In this document: one piece after another, positions 8,497 through 19,031 of the stretch
How the letters are laid out: each line of letters starts with the position of its first letter
How positions within the stretch are numbered: position 1 is the stretch's first letter
Source of the DNA: Psychrobacter immobilis
Lineage (GTDB): Bacteria > Pseudomonadota > Gammaproteobacteria > Pseudomonadales > Moraxellaceae
Reading direction: 5' to 3'
Assembly (NCBI RefSeq): GCF_904846285.1
Contig: NZ_CAJHAD010000006.1
Location: forward strand, 84,197-148,196
Length of the DNA stretch: 64,000 bases
Translations under genes and position numbers: made by a program
Notes under the pieces: generated by a model
Seen by the model: the letters and a program-made list of their open reading frames with translations, nothing else
The model's database searches: none
Told to the model about the DNA's origin: nothing

Positions 8497-9828
8497 TTAA
8501 ATACAAAATTTTTGCTCAAGCCAGCTATTCATAAAGACATTATCAGGGTCAAACTCTCGGCGAATCTCTAAGAAGCGATTGAGCTTTGGATACAGATTTT
8601 GTAGCTCCACATGGTTCAATTTATTTACTTTACCCCAATGCGGTCGACCCTGCCATTTTTTCATATACTCGTACAGCCATTTAAATAACGGCTCACAGTC
8701 CATGCCTTTATAGACATGGAATGACAATACCGCGCAATCCTCTCCCTGTGTGGGACTGAGCATCCCAGTCTCGCCTTTATGCGTGCGCACTTCGATGGGA
8801 AAGTGCGAGCCTTTATTGTCTTTTAATAAAATATGATTGACCTCCGAGATACATTCATCAAAATCAGATAGCTTAATAAAGTACTCAGACTCATTAAACT
8901 TGACGCCGCGCGGTGTCGGAAACACCTCATAGCTATAGCCTTCACGCTTGGTATTAGGGATAGAGTTTGCGGAGATTTCACTCACCTTTTGGGTCAGCGA
9001 CGGCTTCATACGAGCCAGCTCGCACAGCACATAAAAAGCGCCGTTAAGGGTAACAATGCTATCAAAATGGTCTTTAAGCTTTTGTGTGCCCGTCATGGCT
9101 TTGGGCGCTATCACCGACAGCGTCTTTTGCTGAATTTTATTGGTACCAGGAAATAAAAACCATTCTAAATGACGATGGCTATGCGCCGTTTCATGAAAGC
9201 GCGCCAATCCTTCTTCGAAACCTAATACCTCATTGGCTTCTTTAAGCCCGTATAGGTCGACTACTTTAAGGGTTAATTTGGTAAAAATACCAAGCATACC
9301 AAGGCTTGCATGCAAGGCATTACCCAACTCATCGGTTTTTGGATCGCCGCGATGATGGGTATGTACTTCTCCTTTACCATCGACCCATTCCCAGGTTACC
9401 ACTTGATTGGCAATGGAGCCTAGAGTAATCCCTGTGCCATGGGTCGCCGTACTGGCAGCACCAGCGATAGTTTGCGCTTGCACATCGCCCATATTTTCTA
9501 ACGCCAAACCATGTTCTTTAAGGGCTCCGCCAATTTCATATAAATAGGTGCCAGCATGTAAAGTAGCAAGCTTCGCTTCTTTATCCACCGAGATAAGACC
9601 GCGCATATTATGCAGACTGACGGCAATTTCTTCAGGTTTCGCACAACCACTAAACGAATGCGCGGCGCCCGTGACTCTAACGCGCTTTTTATTTGCCCGG
9701 GCATTTTTAACGATATCTTGTAGCTCTGCAACCGATGAGGGAGTAAGTTTTTGCTCAGGTGTAGCACGTTCATAACCGACCCAATTTTGCCATTCATTGC
9801 TTCCTTGCCACAGTCTTAATGAAAACAT
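8497..9828 (-). CDS. FAD-binding oxidase, D-arabinono-1,4-lactone oxidase family
   Basis: A 443-residue flavoprotein of the VAO/PCMH superfamily. The N-terminal FAD domain shows RVTGAAHSFSGC (His in the position that can carry covalent FAD), LHAGTYLYEIGGAL, and GDVQAQTIAGAASTATHGTG. The C-terminal aldonolactone-oxidase domain ends with GRPHWGKVNKL and FDPDNVFMNSWL, the family hallmark. The predicted reaction is oxidation of an aldonolactone or sugar alcohol with oxygen; the real substrate is unknown. Its first 13 bases overlap the end of the PLP-enzyme gene at 9816, indicating translational coupling. The same pairing is known to me from actinobacteria. Confidence 0.85.
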   Translation of the reverse strand: MFSLRLWQGSNEWQNWVGYERATPEQKLTPSSVAELQDIVKNARANKKRVRVTGAAHSFSGCAKPEEIAVSLHNMRGLISVDKEAKLATLHAGTYLYEIGGALKEHGLALENMGDVQAQTIAGAASTATHGTGITLGSIANQVVTWEWVDGKGEVHTHHRGDPKTDELGNALHASLGMLGIFTKLTLKVVDLYGLKEANEVLGFEEGLARFHETAHSHRHLEWFLFPGTNKIQQKTLSVIAPKAMTGTQKLKDHFDSIVTLNGAFYVLCELARMKPSLTQKVSEISANSIPNTKREGYSYEVFPTPRGVKFNESEYFIKLSDFDECISEVNHILLKDNKGSHFPIEVRTHKGETGMLSPTQGEDCAVLSFHVYKGMDCEPLFKWLYEYMKKWQGRPHWGKVNKLNHVELQNLYPKLNRFLEIRREFDPDNVFMNSWLEQKFCI

Positions 9829-11072
9829 TTGCCCTCTCCTCGGTAGGTTGTCATTACCTGATTTTTAGTTTTTGTATTTATTATTGGACGCGTTCCTTCG
9901 CTTCTTGCAAAACCATCTGTTATAGATTGAGCAGACTGTCGATAACAAATAAGCTCATTAAAATGCTCACACAGCTCGCCTGCCTTTGCATGGCGGCACC
10001 AAACCACATCACCGATACTAAGACGAGGTGTGTTGCCATCTTTTTTAGCTTTAGAGATGGACATCGGCGTTTGTACTTCGCCAAAGCCTTCATCGTTTAA
10101 TAAGGATAGATATTCGGGATAATGTATCACTGGCGCTTTGTCCGCGCCTGTCGCACCTGAGGCGATAAATCCACCGCTATGACAAGTAATCACACCTTTT
10201 TCAGGCTGACGCGTCACGGACAGCACAAATCCAGCAGCTGGCTGAAACTCATGCATGCTATCCATATAATCGAAATAAGCCGGTTTATAATACGCAGAAC
10301 CCACGGTTATCTCGCTCACTTCAGGCTGGCTTGAAGTAAAATCCATACTGCCGCTACCGCCACCGTTGACGAGCTTCAAGGTATAACCTTGTTTATTGAG
10401 ATATTCAACGATGGAGCGGCGACGTTTACTAACTTGTCTTTGTGAGCGGCTTTTTAATAAGCGGATGGCTGGCGACAACAAGGCTTTACCCGGTAAATGC
10501 TCAGGCAAACCAGCGATTTGTGCCTCATAACCCATTGCCGCACTGACATTAATATGGCGGCATTTTTTGATATGCTTTAGGAGTTTTTTAACGTCTTTTA
10601 TGCTCATCAATGCCGAGCGCTTGGTACCGAAATAGAGCTTTGGCAGCGGCATCGACATATTGATATCGAGACAAACATCAATAACAACATCATGAATTTT
10701 GCCGACTTCATTAAGTACATCAACATGCTCAGGGCGATCAACCATCCAAATCATGGTCGCGCCCTGTTTGGTATAGTCAAACGTTGCCGCGACGCTCGCC
10801 ATATCAAGAGTTGGATAAGCGCAGAGAATATTATCAAAGCCATTTTCTAACAGATATACTGATTCGTCGGCCGCATAAGACATTAGGCCGATAAAGTTAG
10901 GAGATTTGTCTTTGATGTAATGCAGAACGTCGATAGAGCGAATAGATTTGGTCGCCAAGCGTAGTTGAACAGACTTAGTTTTTTGGTTGACCAGTGTTAT
11001 ATTATGATCGAGCGCGTCCATATCAAGCCACGCACTCGGAGCTTTCGGCGGAATAATGTGGGCAAAATCCAT
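9816..11072 (-). CDS. Fold-type III PLP-dependent enzyme (amino acid deaminase/aldolase, alanine-racemase-like)
   Basis: A 418-residue protein resembling D-threonine aldolase / D-serine dehydratase-like enzymes with an alanine-racemase N-terminal barrel. The expected PLP lysine lies in LRLATKSIRSIDVLHYI (about residue 42). The phosphate-binding region is LVNGGGSGSMDFTS. The C-terminal domain contains CHSGGFIASG and DVVWCRHAKAGELCEHFN, where His/Cys could bind the metal of this family. It may act on a D- or beta-hydroxy amino acid. It overlaps the lactone-oxidase-like gene by 13 bp, so the two probably serve one pathway. AAGGAAAG precedes the ATG. Confidence 0.8.
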   Translation of the reverse strand: MDFAHIIPPKAPSAWLDMDALDHNITLVNQKTKSVQLRLATKSIRSIDVLHYIKDKSPNFIGLMSYAADESVYLLENGFDNILCAYPTLDMASVAATFDYTKQGATMIWMVDRPEHVDVLNEVGKIHDVVIDVCLDINMSMPLPKLYFGTKRSALMSIKDVKKLLKHIKKCRHINVSAAMGYEAQIAGLPEHLPGKALLSPAIRLLKSRSQRQVSKRRRSIVEYLNKQGYTLKLVNGGGSGSMDFTSSQPEVSEITVGSAYYKPAYFDYMDSMHEFQPAAGFVLSVTRQPEKGVITCHSGGFIASGATGADKAPVIHYPEYLSLLNDEGFGEVQTPMSISKAKKDGNTPRLSIGDVVWCRHAKAGELCEHFNELICYRQSAQSITDGFARSEGTRPIINTKTKNQVMTTYRGEGKCFH

Positions 11073-11393
11073 TTTACTTTCCTTGTAACGACCATTAAAT
11101 ACGACCTTGTATTTCTTATAATACTGTTATTATGCCTCTAAAAAAGAGGATATATCAGCATCATAGTTTGTACCCAGAGCTTAGCTCAGTCAAGCGCCAT
11201 ATTTATAAAAAATCGACATTTGTTACTTGTAAAATTAAGTTTAGCTAAGAAGATCTTCGAGCAAAAACTCTAAATAAAAGTGGAATTATTTATATCTTTA
11301 AACATAAAAATAACTATGACGCTCTCACCTTTTTAAACTAAAAAAGTACAATCACTAAATAGTCTCAAATTGAAATCATGATAAAATGATGCA

Positions 11394-11422
11394 AACAGTC
11401 CTTTGACTGTTTTTTATTTTTT
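11394..11422 (+). terminator. Terminator-like hairpin in the efflux-operon leader
   Basis: Stem AACAGTC/GACTGTT with loop CTTT, followed by a T-rich run. No gene ends upstream on this strand, so it is either an attenuator for the efflux operon or insulation from upstream transcription. Confidence 0.6.
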
Positions 11423-11496
11423 ATAGCTACTATTTATAGCTACTAAATGAAGCACTTATGGCTCAATTTGATAATAGCTCGTCTAGGAATCCTACG

Positions 11497-11535
11497 ATGT
11501 CACTTTATCTTTCTACTTTTAGCAGGTGGCGATAG
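11497..11535 (+). CDS. Possible 12-aa leader peptide
   Basis: ATG at 11497, product MSLYLSTFSRWR, stop at 11533-11535. The MFS ATG follows at 11539, and the last codons overlap its Shine-Dalgarno sequence AGGTGG. Translation here would influence initiation at the next gene. It has only a weak ribosome binding site of its own, so it may be chance. Confidence 0.3.
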   Translation: MSLYLSTFSRWR

Positions 11536-11538
11536 ACA

Positions 11539-13227
11539 ATGAGCAATGAATACCAATTCAAACCGCACGAACAACCCTTTATGGTGGGTTCTCCCGCCAC
11601 ACCCGACCATCCTACGCGCCGCAAAGTATTTTATCTATTGATTGGTATTTTTATTGGCATCACCGCCAGCTTTCAAAATGGTTTATTGGTGGCAAATCTG
11701 ACCCAAATCCAAGGTGAAATGGGCTTGACGCCAGTCGAAGGTGGCTGGATATCGGTCGCCTATAATATGACCAATGCTTGTATCACCGTGCTGCTATACA
11801 AAATCCGTCAGCAATTTGGTATGGCGCTCTTTAGCAAAATCACCCTGTTCTCACTGTTGGCGGCCACCAGTTTACAATGGTTGGTCAGTAGCCATCTCTT
11901 AGACACCAGCGCTATTATCATTGAGCCTTATTATCTAGAAATCATCGCCCGCGGCTTAAGCGGTATGGTTGCTAGTGCCATGACGGTATTGGCTATTTTT
12001 TATTGCCTGCAAGGTATGCCAACCGCCAAACGCATTAGCGGTCTGATTTTGGGGTTTGGCTTAGTACAATTTGGCATTCCTCTCTCAAGGATTATCTCGC
12101 CATATCTTGCGGTCGATGGCCAGCTTGAAACGCTATTTTTGTTTGAATTGGGCTTAACCCTGATTTGCTTTGCCCTGATTAATATCTTAGAGCTACCACC
12201 CGGCAATACCGAAAAAGTATTCGAAAAACTGGATTTTTTAAGCTTCGCGTTTTTTGCCAGCGGACTTGCAGCGTTAGCAGTCTTTTTGGTTCAAGGGCGT
12301 ATCCAGTGGTGGACGACGCCTTGGCTGAGCTATCCGCTCATCATTGCGGTGGTGACGATTAGCATCGCTTTATGGATTGAAACGCACCGTAAAAACCCAA
12401 TGTTACAAGTGCGCTGGATGCGTAGCCGCAATATCATCGCTTTTACGATAACCGGCGCGGTGATGCGTATTTTATTATCCGAGCAAAATGTCGGTGCAGC
12501 AGGCTTACTGGCCAATTTGGGCTACGGAAATGATCAGTTGATTACCTTTTATGCGGTGATACTTGCCGCCAGCGTTCTGGCCTTGGTCATCAGTATTTTT
12601 AGGACCAATGCGATGGATTTACGCCGTCCAGTCATTTTCGCTGTCGCCCTGATTGCGGTTGGCGCATGGCTAGATACAGATATTTCGCTAAATTCTGCCC
12701 CTTATATGTTTTATGTCAGTCAATTTATGATTGCCTTTGCTGCCGTTTACTTTATGGGTCCCATGGTTTTTGAAGGGATGTTTCGCGCTATCGCTAACGG
12801 CCCCGCTTACATTATTAGTTTTTCGGTTATTTTTAGCATCTCGCAGACCATTGGCGGACTTGCAGGCGCGGCAGCGATTCAAGCGTTTACCACCATACGT
12901 ACACAGATACACTACGCTGATATGGTCAGCTCGCTTAATTTGGGCGACCCGGCCTTAATGGCACAAGTTGCAGGCGCAGGACGTATATTATCTACCCAAA
13001 TCACGGATGCCAATCAAGCAAATGTCGCAGCGATGGGACAAGTATTGCAAGGTATTCAGCGCCAAGCGACTGTCGCCGCCTATGCTGATTTATTTTTTCT
13101 TATGGCAACTATCGCCTCCATCACAACGCTGATTTTATTACTAAATTACTTGTATAATCGCTACCATAAACGTAATCCATTGGCTAAAGAATTGGCAGCG
13201 ATTGCAAAAATGCGCGAAGCAAAATAG
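11539..13227 (+). CDS. MFS multidrug efflux transporter, EmrB/DHA2-like
   Basis: A 562-residue membrane protein with about 14 hydrophobic spans, as expected for the DHA2 drug:H+ antiporter group. Segments such as FYLLIGIFIGITASFQNGLL and EGGWISVAYNMTNACITVLL correspond to the first spans. The N-terminus is cytoplasmic and charged. It is followed 99 bp later by an EmrA/HlyD-type adaptor, so the pair should form a tripartite pump with an outer-membrane channel encoded elsewhere. The substrate is not deducible. The motif C region is less canonical than in E. coli EmrB, so I give the family only. Confidence 0.85.
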   Translation: MSNEYQFKPHEQPFMVGSPATPDHPTRRKVFYLLIGIFIGITASFQNGLLVANLTQIQGEMGLTPVEGGWISVAYNMTNACITVLLYKIRQQFGMALFSKITLFSLLAATSLQWLVSSHLLDTSAIIIEPYYLEIIARGLSGMVASAMTVLAIFYCLQGMPTAKRISGLILGFGLVQFGIPLSRIISPYLAVDGQLETLFLFELGLTLICFALINILELPPGNTEKVFEKLDFLSFAFFASGLAALAVFLVQGRIQWWTTPWLSYPLIIAVVTISIALWIETHRKNPMLQVRWMRSRNIIAFTITGAVMRILLSEQNVGAAGLLANLGYGNDQLITFYAVILAASVLALVISIFRTNAMDLRRPVIFAVALIAVGAWLDTDISLNSAPYMFYVSQFMIAFAAVYFMGPMVFEGMFRAIANGPAYIISFSVIFSISQTIGGLAGAAAIQAFTTIRTQIHYADMVSSLNLGDPALMAQVAGAGRILSTQITDANQANVAAMGQVLQGIQRQATVAAYADLFFLMATIASITTLILLLNYLYNRYHKRNPLAKELAAIAKMREAK

Positions 13228-13326
13228 CCCGAATAATTAAAGCATTTTCTTCATTTAAAAATGCCACTTAACATATTAATTAATGCAAAAAACTTATGAT
13301 AACTATTCAAACTTTAGGAGCGCAGC

Positions 13327-14631
13327 ATGAGTCAAGAAAAATCTGATGAGCTTAACCAAAACCCTAAGCCTGCCTCTGACGCGCTAACCAACGACACTCA
13401 TGCTCCTGATGCAACAAATCATCCAAGTGCTGCGGTCAATATAGATAAATCAGCTAACGACAGGCTCGTAAATGATGAGAGTATTGTTAATGACGAGAGT
13501 ACTGTTAATGAGAGTCTTACTGACAGTGATGAGTCGTCCATGCCGCCTATGCCGCCAAAGGAGCCTATTCCTAGCAGCGACGGCTGGTCGCCAAAGAAGA
13601 AATCTTATTTAAATTTAGGCATACTAATCGCCTTGATTGTGATTGGCGTGGCATTAATTTTGTATGCTTGGAAGCTGCCGCCCTTTACTCCGACGGTCCA
13701 GCAGACCAATAATGCCTTTATTAAAGGACAAACCACTATTATTAGTCCGCAAGTATCTGGCTACGTGACTGAGGTGGCGGTTGAGGATTTTGCCAATGTT
13801 AAAGAAGGTGATTTATTAATCAAAATAGACGATCGTACTTTTAGACAGCAGCTTGAGCAAGCGCAGGCAAACATTGAAATCGCTGTGACCAATCGCGCTA
13901 GTAATGCGCAGGATACAGGAACCAGCCAAGCGCAAATCGAAGCACGCGAGGCGGACTTATATAGTGCTAAAGTCAGCGTCGACAGTGCGCGTGAAGATGT
14001 CAAACGCTATCAAGGTTTAGACGCTATCGGCGCGGTATCAAAGGCAGAAGTGGCGCATATCAAAGCGCAACTTGCAAAAGCGCAGGCCAACGTGCAACAA
14101 GCAGAAGCGAATTTACAAGTGGCTCGTGAGGCAAGCGAGAAGACCAGCGGTAGCCGCTCATCTTTAGATGCCAATATTAAGAGTGCAGATGCCGGTGCCA
14201 AGCAAGCTCAGATTAATTTAGATAATACCGTTATTAAGGCACCGGAATCTGGGCAGCTGAGTCAAATCAGTGTCAAAGAAGGACAATACGTGAGCGCAGG
14301 TACGCAGCTGATGTATATCGTACCAAAAGGCGTATGGATTATTGCCAACTTTAAAGAAACGCAAGTAGCCAATATGCGTATCGGTGAGCCCGCCACCATT
14401 CATGTTGATGCCCTTAGCGGTGCCAAATTTCGCGGTCATGTCAGTAATATCTCGCCTGCAACGGGCAGCGAATTTAGCGCGGGCGCGGCCAACCCTGCGA
14501 CGGGTAACTATATCAAAATTGCCCAGCGCGTTCCTGTTAGAATTGATTTAAACCAAAACCAGCCTAACCTTGCGCGGTTACGTCCAGGTATGTCAGTATC
14601 AGTGAATGTCGATACCAAAGCAAGAAGTTAA
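13327..14631 (+). CDS. Membrane-fusion (HlyD/EmrA-type) efflux adaptor
   Basis: A 434-residue periplasmic adaptor. Residues 1-90 are an unusually long, acidic, Asn/Ser/Asp-rich cytoplasmic tail (NDES repeats). One membrane anchor follows near 93-113 (LNLGILIALIVIGVALILYA), then TVQQTNNAFIKGQTTIISPQ and the biotinyl-lipoyl half motif VSGYVTEVAVEDFANVKEGD. A helical hairpin rich in Ala/Gln comes next, and the second half motif APESGQLSQISVKEGQYV. Partner of the MFS gene 99 bp upstream. RBS TAGGAG is present. The long tail is longer than in E. coli EmrA and is the only odd feature. Confidence 0.9.
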   Translation: MSQEKSDELNQNPKPASDALTNDTHAPDATNHPSAAVNIDKSANDRLVNDESIVNDESTVNESLTDSDESSMPPMPPKEPIPSSDGWSPKKKSYLNLGILIALIVIGVALILYAWKLPPFTPTVQQTNNAFIKGQTTIISPQVSGYVTEVAVEDFANVKEGDLLIKIDDRTFRQQLEQAQANIEIAVTNRASNAQDTGTSQAQIEAREADLYSAKVSVDSAREDVKRYQGLDAIGAVSKAEVAHIKAQLAKAQANVQQAEANLQVAREASEKTSGSRSSLDANIKSADAGAKQAQINLDNTVIKAPESGQLSQISVKEGQYVSAGTQLMYIVPKGVWIIANFKETQVANMRIGEPATIHVDALSGAKFRGHVSNISPATGSEFSAGAANPATGNYIKIAQRVPVRIDLNQNQPNLARLRPGMSVSVNVDTKARS

Positions 14632-14662
14632 TGCAAGAAATTAGGCTAAAAATCAGCGCAAG

Positions 14663-14709
14663 AAAAGCCTCTTTAAATGCCTAACGTGTTAGGTTTAAAG
14701 AGGCTTTTT
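14663..14709. terminator. Strong bidirectional terminator
   Basis: A 15-bp perfect stem (14663-14677 with 14694-14708) with inner helix CCTAAC/GTTAGG and flanking A- and T-runs. It separates the convergent efflux operon and pdxH. Confidence 0.95.
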
Positions 14710-14760
14710 GATTTTTGCAATATCTTATTTTCAGTAGATTTTAGCTTAAATGAGCTAATT

Positions 14761-15426
14761 TTATGGTAACAAGCGTTTGGTTGTCCATTTTGCCGCGTCG
14801 CCCGTGCCACTCTTATCTTGCGTATAAACAATGCGGTCATGCATACGATTGGCACGGCCTTGCCAAAACTCGATGCTCTCAATCGTAATCTCATAGCCAC
14901 CCCAAAACTCAGGGGTTGGTACTTGACTGTCTGCTGGATAATCATTTTGCAACTGCTCAAACGTTTGCTCCATGACCTCGCGATTGGCAACCTCACCACT
15001 TTGCGGCTGGCTAACCCACGCGCCCACTTGATTATCATGCGGACGTTTTTGGAAATAAGCCGCTGATTTAGTAGCGTCTATTTTAGCAATACTGCCGCTG
15101 ATACGGATTTGACGCTCAAGCTTATGCCAAAAAAACAGCGCTTCGGCATTGGGATTTTCGGCGATATCTTGGCCCTTGGCGCTTTCGTAATTGGTATAAA
15201 ACACGATGCCTTTTTCAGTAATTTCGCGCAGCAAAACGATACGCACGCTGGGCTTATTGTCTGCGCCGCACGTCGCTAAACTCATCGCATAAGGTTCTTG
15301 CACTTCTGCTGCTATCGCTTCATTCATCCACGCGTGTAGCAGCTCAAATGGTGAATCTGGTACTGACTGTTGGTCGAGTTGCCCTTTCTCATACGATAGG
15401 CGCTGATCGGTAAAATCCATACTCAT
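14761..15426 (-). CDS. pdxH: Pyridoxamine/pyridoxine 5'-phosphate oxidase
   Basis: Final enzyme of PLP synthesis and salvage. It oxidises PNP or PMP to PLP with FMN and oxygen. The 221-residue length is typical. Motifs include MSLATCGADNKPSVRIVLLRE, the FMN site FYTNYESAKGQDI, FFWHKLERQIRISG, and the C-terminal signature FWQGRANRMHDRIVY ending KRLLP. It is a stand-alone gene on the minus strand, 57 bp after the glmM stop codon, so read-through co-expression is possible. Confidence 0.96.
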   Translation of the reverse strand: MSMDFTDQRLSYEKGQLDQQSVPDSPFELLHAWMNEAIAAEVQEPYAMSLATCGADNKPSVRIVLLREITEKGIVFYTNYESAKGQDIAENPNAEALFFWHKLERQIRISGSIAKIDATKSAAYFQKRPHDNQVGAWVSQPQSGEVANREVMEQTFEQLQNDYPADSQVPTPEFWGGYEITIESIEFWQGRANRMHDRIVYTQDKSGTGDAAKWTTKRLLP

Positions 15427-15483
15427 GATTGTTTCTCGCTAACTTTCAAATATTATTAATATAAGTCTATTTAACTAAGACGT

Positions 15484-16851
15484 TTAGCCTAAAACCGTTT
15501 TGATTTTATCGGCCAAATCATTGGCCATCACATCGCATTCTATCTCATCGTCTGACTCAACCATGACCCGAATCATCGGCTCTGTACCTGACTGACGGAT
15601 AAGTAGGCGACCACGACCTTCTAAAGTAGCGCGGGCTCTATCAAAAGCGTTGACCAATTCTTCATGTTCAAACGGATCTTGCATTTGCGATAAGCGCACA
15701 TTGACCAGTTTTTGCGGTAATACTTCAAAACCTTCGGTCAAATCACTAAGCGCTTTACCACGTGCTTGCATGACTGCGAGTATTTGTAATCCTGCAATAA
15801 TGGCATCGCCGGTACGGCTTTTATCCAAGCATAAGATATGACCAGATGGCTCACCGCCCAATATCCAACCATTGGCTTCAAGGTCTTGCATTACGTAACG
15901 GTCACCCACTTTTGCACGGGTAAACTCAATATCAGCGTCTTTTAATGCCAATTCTAAGCCCATGTTACTCATCAATGTCCCAACGACGCCTTTGGCTTTG
16001 GTTTGACCTTGGGTAGCAAGCACATACAAAATGCCATCGCCATCGACCAACTCGCCGGCTTCATCGACCATCACGATACGATCACCATCGCCATCTAAGG
16101 CAATACCGACATCGGCTTCATGCTCGAGTACGGCTTTTTGCAAACTTTCAGGATGCGTTGAGCCGCACTTTGCATTGATATTAATGCCATCGGGTTTGTT
16201 GTTAATCGCAATGACATTGGCGCCAAGCTCACGCATGACACGCGGGGCGACACTGTAACCTGCGCCATTAGCACAGTCGACGACAACGGTTAAATGGTCC
16301 AAGTCGTATTGATAAGGAAAGCTGCCTTTGCAAAACTCAATATAGCGCCCTTTAGCATCATTAATGCGATTATTTTTACCCAATTTTGCTGGATCTAAAA
16401 TAGGCATCAGAGCATCGTTATTGCCCGAGGCAGCCATGATAGCGGTCAATTTATCGTTGATGGCATTTTGCAGCTCATCGGTGAGTTTTTTGCCATCACC
16501 TGAAAAGAATTTAATACCGTTATCAAAATAAGGATTGTGCGAGGCTGAAATCACTACACCAGCATCAGCATTAAAGCTGCGCGTCAGATGCGCAATAGCA
16601 GGCGTTGGTAGCGGCCCTAGCATATGGACGTCGACACCGGCGGCATTAAAACCCGCTTGCAGCGCCCCTTCAATCACATAACCTGATAGACGCGTGTCTT
16701 TACCAATAACCACACTGGGTTTACGAGCAGGATTATTATTATTTTCTATCAGCACCAACCCCGTGACATAGCCTAACTTTAAAATAAAATCAGGGGTAAT
16801 GGGTAACTCACCAAATTTTCCGCGAATACCATCAGTGCCAAAGTAGCTCAT
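15484..16851 (-). CDS. glmM: Phosphoglucosamine mutase
   Basis: Interconverts glucosamine-6-P and glucosamine-1-P for UDP-GlcNAc, peptidoglycan and LPS synthesis. It has 455 residues. The start [14 protein letters not shown] is the family N-terminus. The active-site phosphoserine loop is [18 protein letters not shown], the metal loop [14 protein letters not shown], the sugar loop GGEPSGHI, and the phosphate-binding end [14 protein letters not shown]. All key residues are present. The upstream region carries a hexanucleotide tandem repeat about 70-105 bp before the start codon. Confidence 0.96.
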   Translation of the reverse strand: MSYFGTDGIRGKFGELPITPDFILKLGYVTGLVLIENNNNPARKPSVVIGKDTRLSGYVIEGALQAGFNAAGVDVHMLGPLPTPAIAHLTRSFNADAGVVISASHNPYFDNGIKFFSGDGKKLTDELQNAINDKLTAIMAASGNNDALMPILDPAKLGKNNRINDAKGRYIEFCKGSFPYQYDLDHLTVVVDCANGAGYSVAPRVMRELGANVIAINNKPDGININAKCGSTHPESLQKAVLEHEADVGIALDGDGDRIVMVDEAGELVDGDGILYVLATQGQTKAKGVVGTLMSNMGLELALKDADIEFTRAKVGDRYVMQDLEANGWILGGEPSGHILCLDKSRTGDAIIAGLQILAVMQARGKALSDLTEGFEVLPQKLVNVRLSQMQDPFEHEELVNAFDRARATLEGRGRLLIRQSGTEPMIRVMVESDDEIECDVMANDLADKIKTVLG

Positions 16852-16920
16852 TATTATTATTCCTCAATGTTAAAAATTAAAAATCAGACGTGCGCACAGG
16901 CATAGCCCATAGCCGTAGAT

Positions 16921-16956
16921 ACAGATACAGATACAGATACAGATACAGATACAGAT
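16921..16956. repeat. (ACAGAT)6 hexanucleotide tandem repeat
   Basis: Six perfect ACAGAT units, preceded by one imperfect unit GTAGAT (16915-16920). It lies between the guaB terminator and the glmM start codon (70 bp away), within or next to the glmM promoter/5' leader, where slippage could change promoter spacing. Confidence 0.95.
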
Positions 16957-16982
16957 ACGCTTAATCCAATCTTGTATTTTAC

Positions 16983-17020
16983 AAAAAAAACAGCCAACAA
17001 TAACAAGGCATTGTTGGCTG
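16983..17020 (-). terminator. guaB terminator
   Basis: Stem CAGCCAACAA/TTGTTGGCTG (16991-17000 with 17011-17020) with, on the minus strand, a run of eight T. It ends guaB transcription. Confidence 0.92.
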
Positions 17021-17089
17021 TTTGTATCTCGACGTCACGACAACGCTACTAAGCCAGAAATTTGCACTTAGGCAGCGTTAAAAATGCTA

Positions 17090-19031
<1,942 letters not shown>

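Larger units (their letters stand above)
11073..11538 (+). promoter_or_regulatory. 466-bp leader/promoter region of the efflux operon
   Basis: Spacer between the leftward PLP gene and the rightward efflux genes. It contains an intrinsic-terminator-like hairpin at 11394-11422, a perfect 13-bp tandem repeat TTTATAGCTACTA at 11420-11432 and 11433-11445, and a 12-codon ORF at 11497-11535 ending 3 bases before the MFS start codon. Together these look like a regulated leader; no regulator gene is adjacent. Confidence 0.5.

Noticed and set aside
16915..16956. CRISPR-like array
   Set aside because: Units are 6 bp with no spacers; it is a simple hexanucleotide tandem repeat.
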